A stretch of DNA of 64,000 bases from Bacillus infantis (GCF_020171945.1 NZ_JAIVAP010000014.1:1-64000), one strand, 5' to 3'. Counted from the first letter of the stretch, positions 44,353 through 52,768 are shown. The notes: generated by a model from the sequence alone, not told the origin. Translations and numbers: made by a program.

Positions 44353-44442
44353 GCGGGCACGGGGGCACTGCCCCTTTTTCTGATTTGTCCACACCTTATT
44401 CCCCCGAAGCGCATTATATGTATCCGTAAAGGATGTGAAATC

Positions 44443-44607
44443 ATGAACATTGCGTCAATCGGGGAGCATTGTGTTGTAAGGATCAACCGGCAATTTTTCC
44501 TGCTGCTTGAAATCGATTTTTCTTTTGAGGCGATGAACAGGAAAGAAACCATTTTTATCAAATTGACCGAACAAGAAGCCAGTGCGCTGACAGAAGCTTC
44601 TCTATAA
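44443..44607 (+). CDS. Small hypothetical protein
   Basis: 54 residues, MNIASIGEHCVVRINRQF then FLLLEIDFSFEAMNRKE, with AAAGGATGTGAAATC before ATG 44443. The pattern suggests a small all-beta protein (alternating hydrophobic strands), without signal peptide. I do not recognise a family; coding status rests on the ribosome binding site and codon pattern. Confidence 0.45.
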   Translation: MNIASIGEHCVVRINRQFFLLLEIDFSFEAMNRKETIFIKLTEQEASALTEASL

Positions 44608-44787
44608 AAAGCCAGGTGGTGCCATGCTTGAAGGCAGGCGCCCATGGCTTGCTTTGCGATTAGAAAGTATATTCTGGCGGCCGCATTCAAACTGCGCTAT
44701 ATTGCGCAAATACATAAACGCATATCAGTTGCCCTTACCTTCTGTAAACGTTATATTTCGAATAGACAGAAGAAGAGAGGGATCAGG

Positions 44788-44964
44788 ATGAAAAAAGCAG
44801 AAATAGAATACAAGATAAAGGACCTTAAGCTAGATTACGTAAGGCTCCAAAACGATCTGGAGAAAATGGAATCTGTCGGCGGGAATCTGTCTCCGCTTGA
44901 AAAGCAAATCCAGGCGATCGAGGCAGAGCTGAAAAGTCTGTATAAAGAATTGGAAAAAGAGTGA
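44788..44964 (+). CDS. SE1832-like small coiled-coil protein
   Basis: 58 residues: MKKAEIEYKIKDLKLDYVRL, then QNDLEKMESVGGNLSPLEKQ. Two charged helices with heptad spacing separated by a Gly-rich turn, as in the SE1832 family of short conserved Firmicute proteins with unknown function. GAGAGGGATCAGG precedes ATG 44788. The longer open frame upstream to 44644 is not expected to be translated. Confidence 0.7.
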   Translation: MKKAEIEYKIKDLKLDYVRLQNDLEKMESVGGNLSPLEKQIQAIEAELKSLYKELEKE

Positions 44965-44987
44965 TGTGAATTTTGGGTAAGATAATT

Positions 44988-45012
44988 GGGCCTGTCTTTT
45001 TTAGACAGGCCC
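44988..45012 (+). terminator. Terminator after the SE1832-like gene
   Basis: GGGCCTGTCT (44988-44997) and AGACAGGCCC (45003-45012), 10-bp stem with T5 loop; the T-run after it (TGTTTATT) is weak, so read-through into array C is possible. Confidence 0.7.
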
Positions 45013-45105
45013 TGTTTATTGATAAGTGCGTGACTGGCCGGCTTGAGTCCGGGCCTTCTATTTAAAAAGGAGACATGCTATGCATGAGTCATCGAGGTGG
45101 GGCCA

Positions 45106-45535
45106 AGTTATGTACCGATTAGGAGTTATTCTATGCATGACTCCTTGTTTTTCAGCCAACTCATGTATCGAATGAAAGCTAATCTATGCATGACTCCTCG
45201 ATTCCAGCCAAGTCATGTATCGAATGAGAGCTATTCTATACATGACTCTCTGTTTTTCAGCCAAGTCATGTACCGATTAAGAGCCATTCTATGCGCAACC
45301 CTCCCCTTTTCAGCCAAGTCATGTATCGAATAAGAGCCATTCTATACACGACCCGCCCTTTTCCACCCTAGTCATGTACCGATTAAGAGCCATTCTATAC
45401 ATGAGCCGTCCCTTTTCAGCCAAGTCATGTATCAAATAAGAGCCATTCTATACACGGCCCGCACTCTTCCAGCCAAGTCATGTATCAAATAAGAGCTTTT
45501 CTATGCATGACTCATCGATTTGATGCCATAGAATG
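45106..45535. repeat. Array C: eight tandem 52-53-bp hairpin units
   Basis: The anchor ATGTA(C/T)C occurs at 45110, 45163, 45215, 45268, 45321, 45374, 45427 and 45480 (intervals 53, 52, 53, 53, 53, 53, 53). Each unit is an inverted repeat, clearest in unit 3: GTCATGTAT-C-GAAT, loop GAGAGCT, ATTC-T-ATACATGAC. The inter-hairpin spacer is pyrimidine-rich (CTCCTCGATTCCAGCCAA type). Sequence is unrelated to array B. The gene-free interval 44965-45722 contains this array, a terminator at each side and an AT-rich stretch before the lipoprotein gene. Confidence 0.92.
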
Positions 45536-45558
45536 CCTAAATACCTTATCTCTGCATG

Positions 45559-45583
45559 ACTCGCCTCAACAAGCGAGTTTTTA
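45559..45583 (+). terminator. Terminator at the right border of array C
   Basis: ACTCGC (45559-45564), loop CTCAACAA, GCGAGT (45573-45578), then TTTTAT on the plus strand, a short but typical intrinsic terminator. Confidence 0.7.
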
Positions 45584-45722
45584 TATGACTTTAGTAATAA
45601 AACCCACCTCTCATAATAGGAGAAACGATTTATTTTTCCAATATTTAGGTATTATTATTTACAGTAGCTCCTTCCTCCCGTTTACAATAGGGATTGTTAT
45701 CTTATAATCGGAGGAACATATT

Positions 45723-46733
45723 ATGAAACTCAATTCTCTTATTCTAGCCATTCTGGTTCTGCTGCTGGCTGCCTGCGGGAACAATCAGGATGAGGCAGCG
45801 GGCAAAAAGGAGCCTGCTCAGGAAGAGGCAGCCCAAAAGGAAGACCAGGGTTCGGCTGGTGATGAAGACAGCGAAAAAGAGGCTGTTGAAACCACGGTGC
45901 TTAAAGCTCGTGATGATGCAGGCGATTATGATGTGAAGCTTGAAGGCGAAATCCATCGGAAGGACCAGAAAATCACAGTCACAGGCACCACCAATCTTCT
46001 TCCCGGATCAAAGCTTTTTCTTTACACCGATCCTCTTGACGGCGCCATTATCGGAAGCGCCGGCACCACCCTTGTTGAAGAGGATGGCAGTTTTACACTG
46101 GAAGATACCATTCCGGATGGCTATAAATATCCGGTGATTTATACAAAGATCATTTTCAAGCCTTCTGCCAGCAGCGATGAGGTCAATGAGCATTATTCTG
46201 TTGATGGCAGCAAGCTCGAAGGGGCATTTGTCAGGCTTGCTGAGGAAGGCGGGGAGCACCAGAGGCAAATAGTCGCTGTGAATGAAATTGATTTGTCCCA
46301 GCCGGAAAGCACGGTCATGATTGAAGCACCGGAATGGTCGAAGCCTGATGATTACGGAGCTGTTCAAATCCGGATGGAAACAGAAGTGACCGAAGATGAA
46401 AATTTCATTTACATTGATGGCAAAAGCAATATCCTTGAAGGAGCATCTGTTACAGGGGGCGTCAGTGCAGAAGGCTATATCATCACTGGCTTCAATGACC
46501 GGACCGATGTCATGCCTGACGGATCCTTCCGCCTGGTCATCACCAACCCGATGACCAAAATCAAGGATCTGAAATCCTATCAGGTAAAAATCATGTTCGA
46601 CCCAGCTGATGGCAACGGCTTATCGTATATCCAGGAAACCTATGGCGAAAAAGGAGAAAAGCTGCAGGGCGGCCTGATCAAAGATGAAAATGGGACCAAC
46701 ATGGCGGTCTATACTTTTAAGGCAGGAAAATAA
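45723..46733 (+). CDS. Lipoprotein with two repeated beta-rich domains
   Basis: 336 residues. Signal peptide with lipobox LAAC (Cys18), then an acidic Ala/Glu-rich linker to about residue 60. Two copies of a domain of about 110 residues follow: GEIHRKDQKITVTGTTNLLPGS... and METEVTEDENFIYIDGKSNILEGA..., each with an IxGxxNxLxGx start, a DGSF turn (EEDGSFTLED / MPDGSFRLVI), a KIxFxP stretch and a LxGxxI/V end. Surface-anchored, function unknown. AGGAACATATT... GGAGGAACAT precedes ATG 45723. Confidence 0.85.
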   Translation: MKLNSLILAILVLLLAACGNNQDEAAGKKEPAQEEAAQKEDQGSAGDEDSEKEAVETTVLKARDDAGDYDVKLEGEIHRKDQKITVTGTTNLLPGSKLFLYTDPLDGAIIGSAGTTLVEEDGSFTLEDTIPDGYKYPVIYTKIIFKPSASSDEVNEHYSVDGSKLEGAFVRLAEEGGEHQRQIVAVNEIDLSQPESTVMIEAPEWSKPDDYGAVQIRMETEVTEDENFIYIDGKSNILEGASVTGGVSAEGYIITGFNDRTDVMPDGSFRLVITNPMTKIKDLKSYQVKIMFDPADGNGLSYIQETYGEKGEKLQGGLIKDENGTNMAVYTFKAGK

Positions 46734-46739
46734 TCAGCA

Positions 46740-46764
46740 GGCCTCCTGAATATTTCAGGAGGCC
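46740..46764. terminator. Bidirectional terminator between the lipoprotein and GNAT genes
   Basis: GGCCTCCTGAA (46740-46750), loop TAT, TTCAGGAGGCC (46754-46764). Confidence 0.75.
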
Positions 46765-46769
46765 CTTCT

Positions 46770-47657
46770 TCATGCCTGGACAGTCAGCGGATGCTTGAAC
46801 TCTGCCGGCAATCTGCTATGTTCGCCATTATATTTTACAAATAAAACATGGCTGTCTTGATACTTCACCTTTTCCAATACAGAGGTCTCTCGGGAAGGGG
46901 TGAAATAAAGCGCTGCCCTGCCTGCCTTCCCTGCAGCGAGTCTTTCGGCAATCCCGGACGGATCCCAATCGGGTACAGAGGAGATGACATCATACATATG
47001 CAGGACATCATCTTCCTGCCTGGCGAGTACAATGGCCTCATCTTCCGGGAGGCAGTAGATGTCATCATGGAACACATTCAGACAGTAAAACATGAGCAGC
47101 TCTCTTGTGTTGACGGCATCAAACCTGCCAGGATAGCTTCTCCTGCCTGCCATCTCATAAATGAAGGCCAGATCCTCCGGATTTCTGCCATCCAATTTGC
47201 GGATCTCCCTTTGCTGGCTGCCGGCGTTTATTTTTATAAAATATTGCATTTCTTCCACAGGATTAAAACCAAACTTAGGATAAAAATCGAGCACAGTCGA
47301 ATTGGCAAAAAGATAAATGAAGTCCGCTTCTTTAAAATCTTCCAGGATGCGTTCCATCAATTGCCTTGCCAGCCCTTGATTGCGGTAATCCCTGTGCGTC
47401 ATGACGGTGCCCACCTGGACAGCATTCCAATCCTTCCCCTCTCCTGAAAACCGGATCAGATTTGCCGATGCATTGGCCACCACTTTTTCTCCGTCGGCAA
47501 AAGAATAAGGTATGTATTTACTTGACCAGTATCCCAGGTCAAACCAATCTTCAAATTGGATGCCGAAAGTCTCTTTCGCCAGTTCATTAAAGCTCCGGCG
47601 CAGTACTCTGTTTTTTTCATAGCCTGAGACAAACGTCAGCTTCTCCAGTACAGCCAT
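46770..47657 (-). CDS. GNAT-family N-acetyltransferase
   Basis: 295 residues. The GNAT core lies at about 40-165, with the acetyl-CoA loop RDYRNQGLARQLMERIL (R-x-x-G-x-A) and DFYPKFGF after it; a second alpha/beta domain fills the C-terminal half. Substrate unknown. The open frame extends 21 codons upstream, but ATG 47655-47657 has GGGAGGAAAAAG before it. Convergent with the lipoprotein gene. Confidence 0.85.
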   Translation of the reverse strand: MAVLEKLTFVSGYEKNRVLRRSFNELAKETFGIQFEDWFDLGYWSSKYIPYSFADGEKVVANASANLIRFSGEGKDWNAVQVGTVMTHRDYRNQGLARQLMERILEDFKEADFIYLFANSTVLDFYPKFGFNPVEEMQYFIKINAGSQQREIRKLDGRNPEDLAFIYEMAGRRSYPGRFDAVNTRELLMFYCLNVFHDDIYCLPEDEAIVLARQEDDVLHMYDVISSVPDWDPSGIAERLAAGKAGRAALYFTPSRETSVLEKVKYQDSHVLFVKYNGEHSRLPAEFKHPLTVQA

Positions 47658-47747
47658 ACTTTTTCCTCCCATCACTGGCTTCCTGCTTTTATAGTAAGGC
47701 GGAGAATGTTCCGCGTCCAATCTTTTTCAAAAAAATCATCAAATCAA

Positions 47748-47772
47748 GTTTACCGGAAAACACACCGGGAAC
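47748..47772 (+). promoter_or_regulatory. Possible sigma-B promoter for the 35-residue peptide gene
   Basis: GTTTAC (47748-47753), 13-base spacer, GGGAAC (47767-47772), resembling the sigma-B consensus GTTTAA-N12-14-GGGTAT. It is correctly placed for the small gene at 47812. Confidence 0.3.
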
Positions 47773-47811
47773 GAGTGGAATATATAATCATTACACAGGG
47801 AGGCGGAAGAG

Positions 47812-47919
47812 ATGAGCCTGCTTTTTTACAAAGCAATGGAAGCGTTCAAAAAAGATGCTGAACGCGAAGAGCAAATGAAGCGCCAAACGGCAAGTCAATA
47901 TCCGAGTAAGCAAAAATAA
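47812..47919 (+). CDS. Small peptide gene, 35 residues
   Basis: MSLLFYKAMEAFKKDAERE then EQMKRQTASQYPSKQK. A strong AGGGAGGCGGAAG ribosome binding site lies directly before ATG 47812. The peptide is an amphipathic, basic helix without membrane segment; I recognise no family. A possible sigma-B promoter is 40 bases upstream. Confidence 0.5.
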   Translation: MSLLFYKAMEAFKKDAEREEQMKRQTASQYPSKQK

Positions 47920-47971
47920 GAACCTTTTCCCTTTCCTGTCCATCCTTTCGAGGGTGGATTTTCTGTATAAG

Positions 47972-48007
47972 AAAAAGGATAAAATCCAATGGGATTTTAT
48001 CCTTTTT
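47972..48007 (-). terminator. Terminator of the sensor kinase gene
   Basis: AAAAAGGATAAAATCC (47972-47987) and GGATTTTATCCTTTTT (47992-48007), perfect 16-bp stem whose end coincides with the kinase stop codon. Confidence 0.9.
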
Positions 48008-49335
48008 TATTTTTCCGGGCTCTTTCCAGCAGCTGCAGGGATGACCACTTTAGCAGTAGTAATCGAATCATGTGAATCTAAGGTAACCTGGCCGTCATAG
48101 CGGCTGGTGATCTGTTTTACGATGAAAAGCCCCTGGCCTCTTGTTTTCCCTTTTTCAGGTTTTTTCGTTGAAAATCCGCTTTCGAAAATCTTTTCTTTAT
48201 CCCATGAATTTATGCGGGGGCCTGTGTTTGTCACGGTAAACATATAATGGCCTTCACCTGCCGTGCAGGATACTGACAGCTTCCTTTCTTCCTCAGGAAG
48301 CTCAAGAGAAGCCTCTATGGCATTATCAATCAGATTAGAGAGGATCTTGATCAGGTCTGTTGTTTTAATAAGATCAAAAGAATCCTTAGAAACCGAAAAT
48401 CTGGCTTCAATGCCGTAATTCTGTGCCAGCAGCCTTTTCGTTTCAAGCAGTACCCCGAGCCCCGGATTAACTGTATCAAGCTTGATGGATTCGATGGAAT
48501 GCACTTCCTTGGAAAGGGCTGTCAGATATGCAAGCGCCTGATCATAGCTCTCAATCTTCAGCAGGCCGTGAAGCACCTGGATATGGTTCGAATAATCATG
48601 CCTCAATGACCGTACTGAGGAAAGAAGCGAGTCAAACTCCGCCTGGTACGTATATTCGGTCTCTCCGACTTCCTTTTTAAGCTCACACTGGTACCAGCGC
48701 TGGATAAAGATGAATGACACAAGGAGAAACAGCACAAAGACGCCGTTGAAGACCAGATTGGATAAACTGCCTTTCAGCACCTTGCTGCTGATGCTCCCGA
48801 TCATCTCTGCGCTGATATCAATGCTCAGAAAGCCAATGACATTGCCTTCGGAGTTTTTAATCGGTGCACCTGCAGTCAAATATTCACCATATTCCGGGTC
48901 GTGGATGATGCCGGTTGTAAAAGACTTTCCGCTGTAGGCCTGTTTCACCTGCTCCTCCGGCACTGTACAAATCCCGCCGATTGGAAGCTCTTCGACACCT
49001 GGCGGCAGCCCGGCTATCATTGCCCTTGAAACCTCTGGATTATCAATAAGGAGGGTATAAACATGAAGCGAGCCTGTCTTCTTCCTGGCATCCTCCAGAT
49101 ACCTTTTAATAGCTTCATATTCCGGCCCTTTTTCCGGATTTTCCAGAAACTCCTCGTAAATGACGACTGGCATGGAATCCGCAATGGATTTGGCGGTTTC
49201 AAGCGTCTGGCTGGCGATGGACCTTACGGTTGAACCTTTTATGCTTACATAAGATATATACATATTAAAGATAGTAAACAATAGCAGCAATACTGCTGAT
49301 ATTGCAATGATGGCTTTGAGCTTGGCATTTTTCAT
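48007..49335 (-). CDS. CitA/DcuS-like sensor histidine kinase without adjacent response regulator
   Basis: 442 residues: helix 1 (8-30), an extracytoplasmic sensor domain of the sCache/PAS type (about 35-185, with TTGIIHDPEYGEYLTAGAPI and EGNVIGFLSIDIS), helix 2 (about 193-212), then a SpoOB-type dimerisation helix with phosphoacceptor His246 in LRHDYSNHIQ and an ATPase domain (N-box ILSNLIDNAIEAS, G-box GQGLFIVKQI). Kinases of this type sense carboxylates such as citrate or malate, or act like AgrC. The expected response regulator is not adjacent. Confidence 0.9.
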   Translation of the reverse strand: MKNAKLKAIIAISAVLLLLFTIFNMYISYVSIKGSTVRSIASQTLETAKSIADSMPVVIYEEFLENPEKGPEYEAIKRYLEDARKKTGSLHVYTLLIDNPEVSRAMIAGLPPGVEELPIGGICTVPEEQVKQAYSGKSFTTGIIHDPEYGEYLTAGAPIKNSEGNVIGFLSIDISAEMIGSISSKVLKGSLSNLVFNGVFVLFLLVSFIFIQRWYQCELKKEVGETEYTYQAEFDSLLSSVRSLRHDYSNHIQVLHGLLKIESYDQALAYLTALSKEVHSIESIKLDTVNPGLGVLLETKRLLAQNYGIEARFSVSKDSFDLIKTTDLIKILSNLIDNAIEASLELPEEERKLSVSCTAGEGHYMFTVTNTGPRINSWDKEKIFESGFSTKKPEKGKTRGQGLFIVKQITSRYDGQVTLDSHDSITTAKVVIPAAAGKSPEK

Positions 49336-49441
49336 CTGCTCTACTTCCTCTTCTTAATCGCACTTATAGTAAAAATAGCCTAAATTTAAGTTTACTATAT
49401 TTTAAAGGTCCACACATCATAAATAGGTTGGGAAAATTAAT

Positions 49442-49469
49442 AAAGCAGGCCAGTCAGATGGCCTGCTTT
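49442..49469 (-). terminator. Terminator of the AHSA1-arsR operon
   Basis: AAAGCAGGCCA (49442-49452) and TGGCCTGCTTT (49459-49469), perfect 11-bp stem followed by ATTAAT on the minus strand. Confidence 0.78.
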
Positions 49470-49482
49470 CATACTCTGCTTC

Positions 49483-49839
49483 CTATTCGTCTGCTTCCTG
49501 CTGTTTCAAAGCTGAGCTATCTTCAATTTCAAAGAGATTCTTCAGCACCGATAACCGGTTATCCCAGAACCTGTCAAAATAAGCGAGCCATTCCCTCAGT
49601 TCTGCCAGGGATTCGGGCTGGAGGATATAAAGCTTCTCCCTCCCTGCCTTCCGCCCTTTGATGAGCTTCGCTTCTGAAAGGATGTGGAGATGCTTGGCCA
49701 CTGCAGTCCTGCTCATGGAAAAGTGGCCGGCAATTTCTGATATAGGACGCTCCTTCTCCGCAACCAGCCTTAAAACTTCACGGCGCGTCGGATCGGCCAC
49801 AGCCTGGAACACATCATACTTTTGCGCCGGGGCGGACAT
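49483..49839 (-). CDS. ArsR/SdpR-family repressor
   Basis: 118 residues, winged helix: AVADPTRREVLRLVAEKERPI (N-terminal helices, shown in part) and recognition helix FSMSRTAVAKHLHILSEAKLI, followed by the wing RKAGREKLYIL. It lacks the CxC metal site of ArsR/SmtB sensors, so it belongs to the non-metal (SdpR-like) group often paired with AHSA1 proteins. It overlaps the upstream AHSA1 gene by one base (TAATG), a coupled pair that probably autoregulates through the palindrome at 50305-50328. Confidence 0.9.
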   Translation of the reverse strand: MSAPAQKYDVFQAVADPTRREVLRLVAEKERPISEIAGHFSMSRTAVAKHLHILSEAKLIKGRKAGREKLYILQPESLAELREWLAYFDRFWDNRLSVLKNLFEIEDSSALKQQEADE

Positions 49840-50255
49840 TATGCCTCCACAGCTTTCTTCAATTTTTCCACAATGCCGGACCAGCCGCCGCTCATGCGCT
49901 CCCTGACAATGCCGCTTGCCTCCCGTGTCTTTGGCAGTATTTCATCTGTGTCCTTCCATCCGGCATGTACAAGAGTAAACTCAGTTTTCCCGTCCTTCTC
50001 TTTCAACAGGAACGAAACAGCCCAGCCATCATCGTCCCAAAGAAAAGAAAGCCTGTAAGGCGGATCAAGCTCGGTCACCTTGCATGGAGAAGGTCCAAAA
50101 GGGGACTGCAGATGAAATTCATAGCCCAGCTCAGGCTTAAAATCATTCGGCATGAACCATTCAGCAATGCCTTCAGAAGAGGACACCTTTTCCCAAACCT
50201 TTTCAATCGGCGCATCAATTGTGATCACCTTTACGATATCATCCAATTTTGTCAT
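49839..50255 (-). CDS. AHSA1/SRPBCC-domain protein
   Basis: 138 residues with the START-like helix-grip of the AHSA1 family: [26 protein letters not shown] at the start, a central beta-sheet ([20 protein letters not shown]) and the long C-terminal helix [13 protein letters not shown]. Such proteins bind hydrophobic ligands. First gene of the pair with the ArsR repressor, whose ligand it may share (inference). Confidence 0.88.
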   Translation of the reverse strand: MTKLDDIVKVITIDAPIEKVWEKVSSSEGIAEWFMPNDFKPELGYEFHLQSPFGPSPCKVTELDPPYRLSFLWDDDGWAVSFLLKEKDGKTEFTLVHAGWKDTDEILPKTREASGIVRERMSGGWSGIVEKLKKAVEA

Positions 50256-50290
50256 TGTAATTCTCCTTTAACGATAAATATAAAATCATT

Positions 50291-50328
50291 TGGTTATATT
50301 TAAGCATATAACACCGTATGGTTATATG
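50291..50328. promoter_or_regulatory. Candidate ArsR operator upstream of the AHSA1-arsR operon
   Basis: A perfect inverted repeat CATATAAC (50305-50312), 8-bp spacer, GTTATATG (50321-50328), plus direct repeats of TGGTTATAT at 50291-50299 and 50319-50327. It lies 40-75 bp upstream of the AHSA1 ATG in the presumed promoter. Confidence 0.6.
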
Positions 50329-50423
50329 TCAACGGGAATTCTATAGGAAAGCTTGCCCAATATTAGAATAAGTTTTCCCAATTCCGGCAATCTAACACTA
50401 TGACAAAGATTGAGACAGGGTGA

Positions 50424-51845
50424 ATGATTGTGCAGACTGACTGGTTTTCTATTCTTCCATTTTTGATTGCGATACCCATTGCCATAAAAACCAAACAGGT
50501 CCTTCCCGGCCTTTTTGCCGGCCTTCTCGCCGGCTCCTTCCTTCTTCAGCCGACACTGGCCGGAGGCTTGGAAACGCTCATCAGCTTTCTAGTTAAAGGG
50601 CTCATAGATGAAAATAATATTAAGATCATTCTATTTCTTTATGCTTTCTCCGGTCTTGTCGGGATGATCAAGATTTCCGGGGGCATCAGGGGGTTTGTCG
50701 AGGAGGCGTCAGTCAGGATCCAGAACAAAAGGCAGGCGCTGCTTCTTACCTACCTGTCCACGGTCGGGACCTTCTCCGCCCCGAGTTTCCGGTTCGTCAC
50801 GATTGCGCCGATCATGCGGGCACTTTTGAAAAAAGTAAAAATGTCGACACAGGAGCTTGGCTTTGTGATCGAGACAACAGCAACTCCCATCATTGTCCTG
50901 ATTCCGATCGCAACGGCTTTTGTCGGCTATATGACGTCAATTGTGGACATTGCTGTAAGCAATGAGAACATCAATGCAGATCCTTACGACCTTTTCCTGA
51001 GAAGCATCCCTTTTAATTTCTTTTCATTTGTAATGATCCTTCTCGGCGTGTATTTAAGCTTTTTCCATCATTCCAAGTCAACACAGGACAGCGATCCTGA
51101 AAAGATCGGAAAATCAGGAGATGATGAGGATGACTGGCATACTTGCGACCCGGCGGTTGGAAGGGATTTGCCGGAAAAGCCGTGGAATCTTTTAGTACCG
51201 CTTGCGCTTGTTGTTGTTCTGACTTTGGTTTTCACATGGTGGGACGGCTATAAGAAGGCAGGGGGTTTTGCCGCCGCCTTCATTAAAGCGGATGTAATGG
51301 ATGCTATGCTGATTGCCCTTGTATTTACTGTCTTGTTTACATTCTTGTTTTTCCGGTTCCAAAAGACAAAGACATCAGATCTTCTGAACAGCTTTGTGAT
51401 CGGCGGGAATGACCTTATGTCTGTCATCGTCCTGCTTGCTGTGGTCTGGGGGCTGTCGTCCGTGACAGAAGAGCTGGGTTTTTCCGCGTTTGTCACCCGT
51501 TATTCGAGCTGGATTCCTCCATCCATCGTTGTGCCGCTTCTCTTTTTATTCGGGGCTGCCATCTCTTATTTCATCGGGTCGGCATGGGGAACCTGGGGCA
51601 TCCTGATGCCGCTCGGGATTTCAATGGCCGCTGCTTCAGGCATCTATCTTCCGCTCGTCATCGGGGCTGTCTTTGCAAGCGGGACCTTTGGTGCATTCGC
51701 CTCCCCGCTGAGCGACGATACGAATACGATCGCCCGGATCCTGAATTTGTCTGTCATTGAATATGCACGATATAAGCTGAAGCCAGCTATGATTGCTGCC
51801 GGGATTACTGCCGTATTATATGCAGGCACCGTATTTTTCTTCTGA
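50424..51845 (+). CDS. NhaC-family Na+/H+ antiporter
   Basis: 473 residues, about 11-12 helices of the NhaC/ArsB-like fold. Family signatures: FSAPSFRFVTIAPIMRALLK, ETTATPIIVLIPIATAFVGY and the C-terminal GSAWGTWGILMPLGISMA with FASPLSDDTNTIARI. A hydrophilic Asp-rich loop (STQDSDPEKIGKSGDDEDD) separates the two halves. It exchanges cytoplasmic Na+ (or organic acids coupled to Na+ in some members) for protons. ATG 50424 lies very close to AGGGTGA; GTG 50430 would have better spacing. Confidence 0.9.
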   Translation: MIVQTDWFSILPFLIAIPIAIKTKQVLPGLFAGLLAGSFLLQPTLAGGLETLISFLVKGLIDENNIKIILFLYAFSGLVGMIKISGGIRGFVEEASVRIQNKRQALLLTYLSTVGTFSAPSFRFVTIAPIMRALLKKVKMSTQELGFVIETTATPIIVLIPIATAFVGYMTSIVDIAVSNENINADPYDLFLRSIPFNFFSFVMILLGVYLSFFHHSKSTQDSDPEKIGKSGDDEDDWHTCDPAVGRDLPEKPWNLLVPLALVVVLTLVFTWWDGYKKAGGFAAAFIKADVMDAMLIALVFTVLFTFLFFRFQKTKTSDLLNSFVIGGNDLMSVIVLLAVVWGLSSVTEELGFSAFVTRYSSWIPPSIVVPLLFLFGAAISYFIGSAWGTWGILMPLGISMAAASGIYLPLVIGAVFASGTFGAFASPLSDDTNTIARILNLSVIEYARYKLKPAMIAAGITAVLYAGTVFFF

Positions 51846-51918
51846 CAGCAGAATTGCCCTCACTGCACTGAGTAAAATGTGGTAAAGTAAAAGGGCACAA
51901 AACTGAAAGGGGAATAGT

Positions 51919-52263
51919 ATGACACACCAAGAAAATGAATTGCCAGCAAAAACATGCAGCATTGAAAGACTGGTTACTGTACCGGCAGATATCGAGAAGG
52001 TATTAAAAGGAGAAAAAACAGCCACGAGGAGAAATGGCAGATATGCTGATATCGGGGAGATCATGGTACTCAACGATAAAGAATTCATCGTGACTTCCGT
52101 ATACAGCCAGACTCTCGGTGAGCTTACCGACGAACATGCCCGCCAGGAAGGATTCAGTTCTGTCGAGGATTATAAAGAGACCATCCTTTCCTATCACAAA
52201 GGGATGCCTTGGCTTCCGCATATGAAGGTCTGGGTCCACGAATTCAAACCGGCTGAAGCGTAA
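51919..52263 (+). CDS. ASCH-domain protein
   Basis: 114 residues with the ASCH barrel pattern: LKGEKTATRRNGRYADIGEIM (basic RNA-facing strand, cited in part) and ELTDEHARQEGF before the HKGMPWLPHMKVWVHEF end. ASCH domains bind RNA or, in YqfB-like enzymes, act as N-acetylcytidine amidohydrolases; role here unknown. AAAGGGGAATAGT precedes ATG 51919. The next gene begins six bases after its stop. Confidence 0.82.
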   Translation: MTHQENELPAKTCSIERLVTVPADIEKVLKGEKTATRRNGRYADIGEIMVLNDKEFIVTSVYSQTLGELTDEHARQEGFSSVEDYKETILSYHKGMPWLPHMKVWVHEFKPAEA

Positions 52264-52269
52264 AACTCA

Positions 52270-52710
52270 ATGGATTTAATTTACCGGACTGTTATATACA
52301 TACATGTACTCAGTGTGATTATGTCAATCGGACCGTTCTTCATCCTTTTCCCGATCGTGAAGAAGCTGAAGACGGCCGCCGGTGCCGAGCTCGAAGCATA
52401 TATGGATACTTTCCGGTCCGTTGTCAGGCTCTCTAAGCACTCCGGCCACGTCCTTGTAGGATCAGGCGTCATTTTGATCGCAGCCGGACCATGGACATGG
52501 GGCACCTCCTGGGTTGTCATGACCCTGATCATCCTGTTTCTCTCTCTCTTCTTCCTGGCGCGCGCCTTCACTCCGAAGCTGCGGAAATTCCGGGAAGAAG
52601 GGACCGATAAAGAAAAAGCAGCGGCTGAGCTCAACCGCACTGTCTGGATTTATATCATCCTTCTATCGGCCATGCTCTGGTTCATGGTCGTCAAGCCTGG
52701 TCTTTGGTAA
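52270..52710 (+). CDS. DUF2269-like integral membrane protein
   Basis: 146 residues with four hydrophobic helices (about 8-28, 55-75, 80-98, 122-142) and a first-helix histidine (YIHVLSVIMSIG) as in DUF2269 and related heme-copper-associated membrane proteins. Function unknown. It follows the ASCH gene by six bases and is probably co-transcribed; its ribosome binding site would be inside the ASCH 3' end and is weak. Confidence 0.7.
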   Translation: MDLIYRTVIYIHVLSVIMSIGPFFILFPIVKKLKTAAGAELEAYMDTFRSVVRLSKHSGHVLVGSGVILIAAGPWTWGTSWVVMTLIILFLSLFFLARAFTPKLRKFREEGTDKEKAAAELNRTVWIYIILLSAMLWFMVVKPGLW

Positions 52711-52739
52711 GCCGGTATGCCTATTGAGGAAAAAAGATA

Positions 52740-52768
52740 AAACCTTGCCTTATTCCGGCAAGGTTTTT
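52740..52768. terminator. Bidirectional terminator
   Basis: AAACCTTGCC (52740-52749) and GGCAAGGTTT (52757-52766), with flanking A and T runs; serves the ASCH/DUF2269 unit and the convergent DUF454 gene, whose stop codon it contains. Confidence 0.85.

Noticed and set aside
44644-44787. N-terminal extension of the SE1832-like protein
   Set aside because: The internal ATG has the ribosome binding site and gives the family length; the extension is Cys/Arg-rich and unlike homologues.
45097-45333. 78-codon ORF in array C
   Set aside because: It is generated by the repeat units themselves and has no ribosome binding site.
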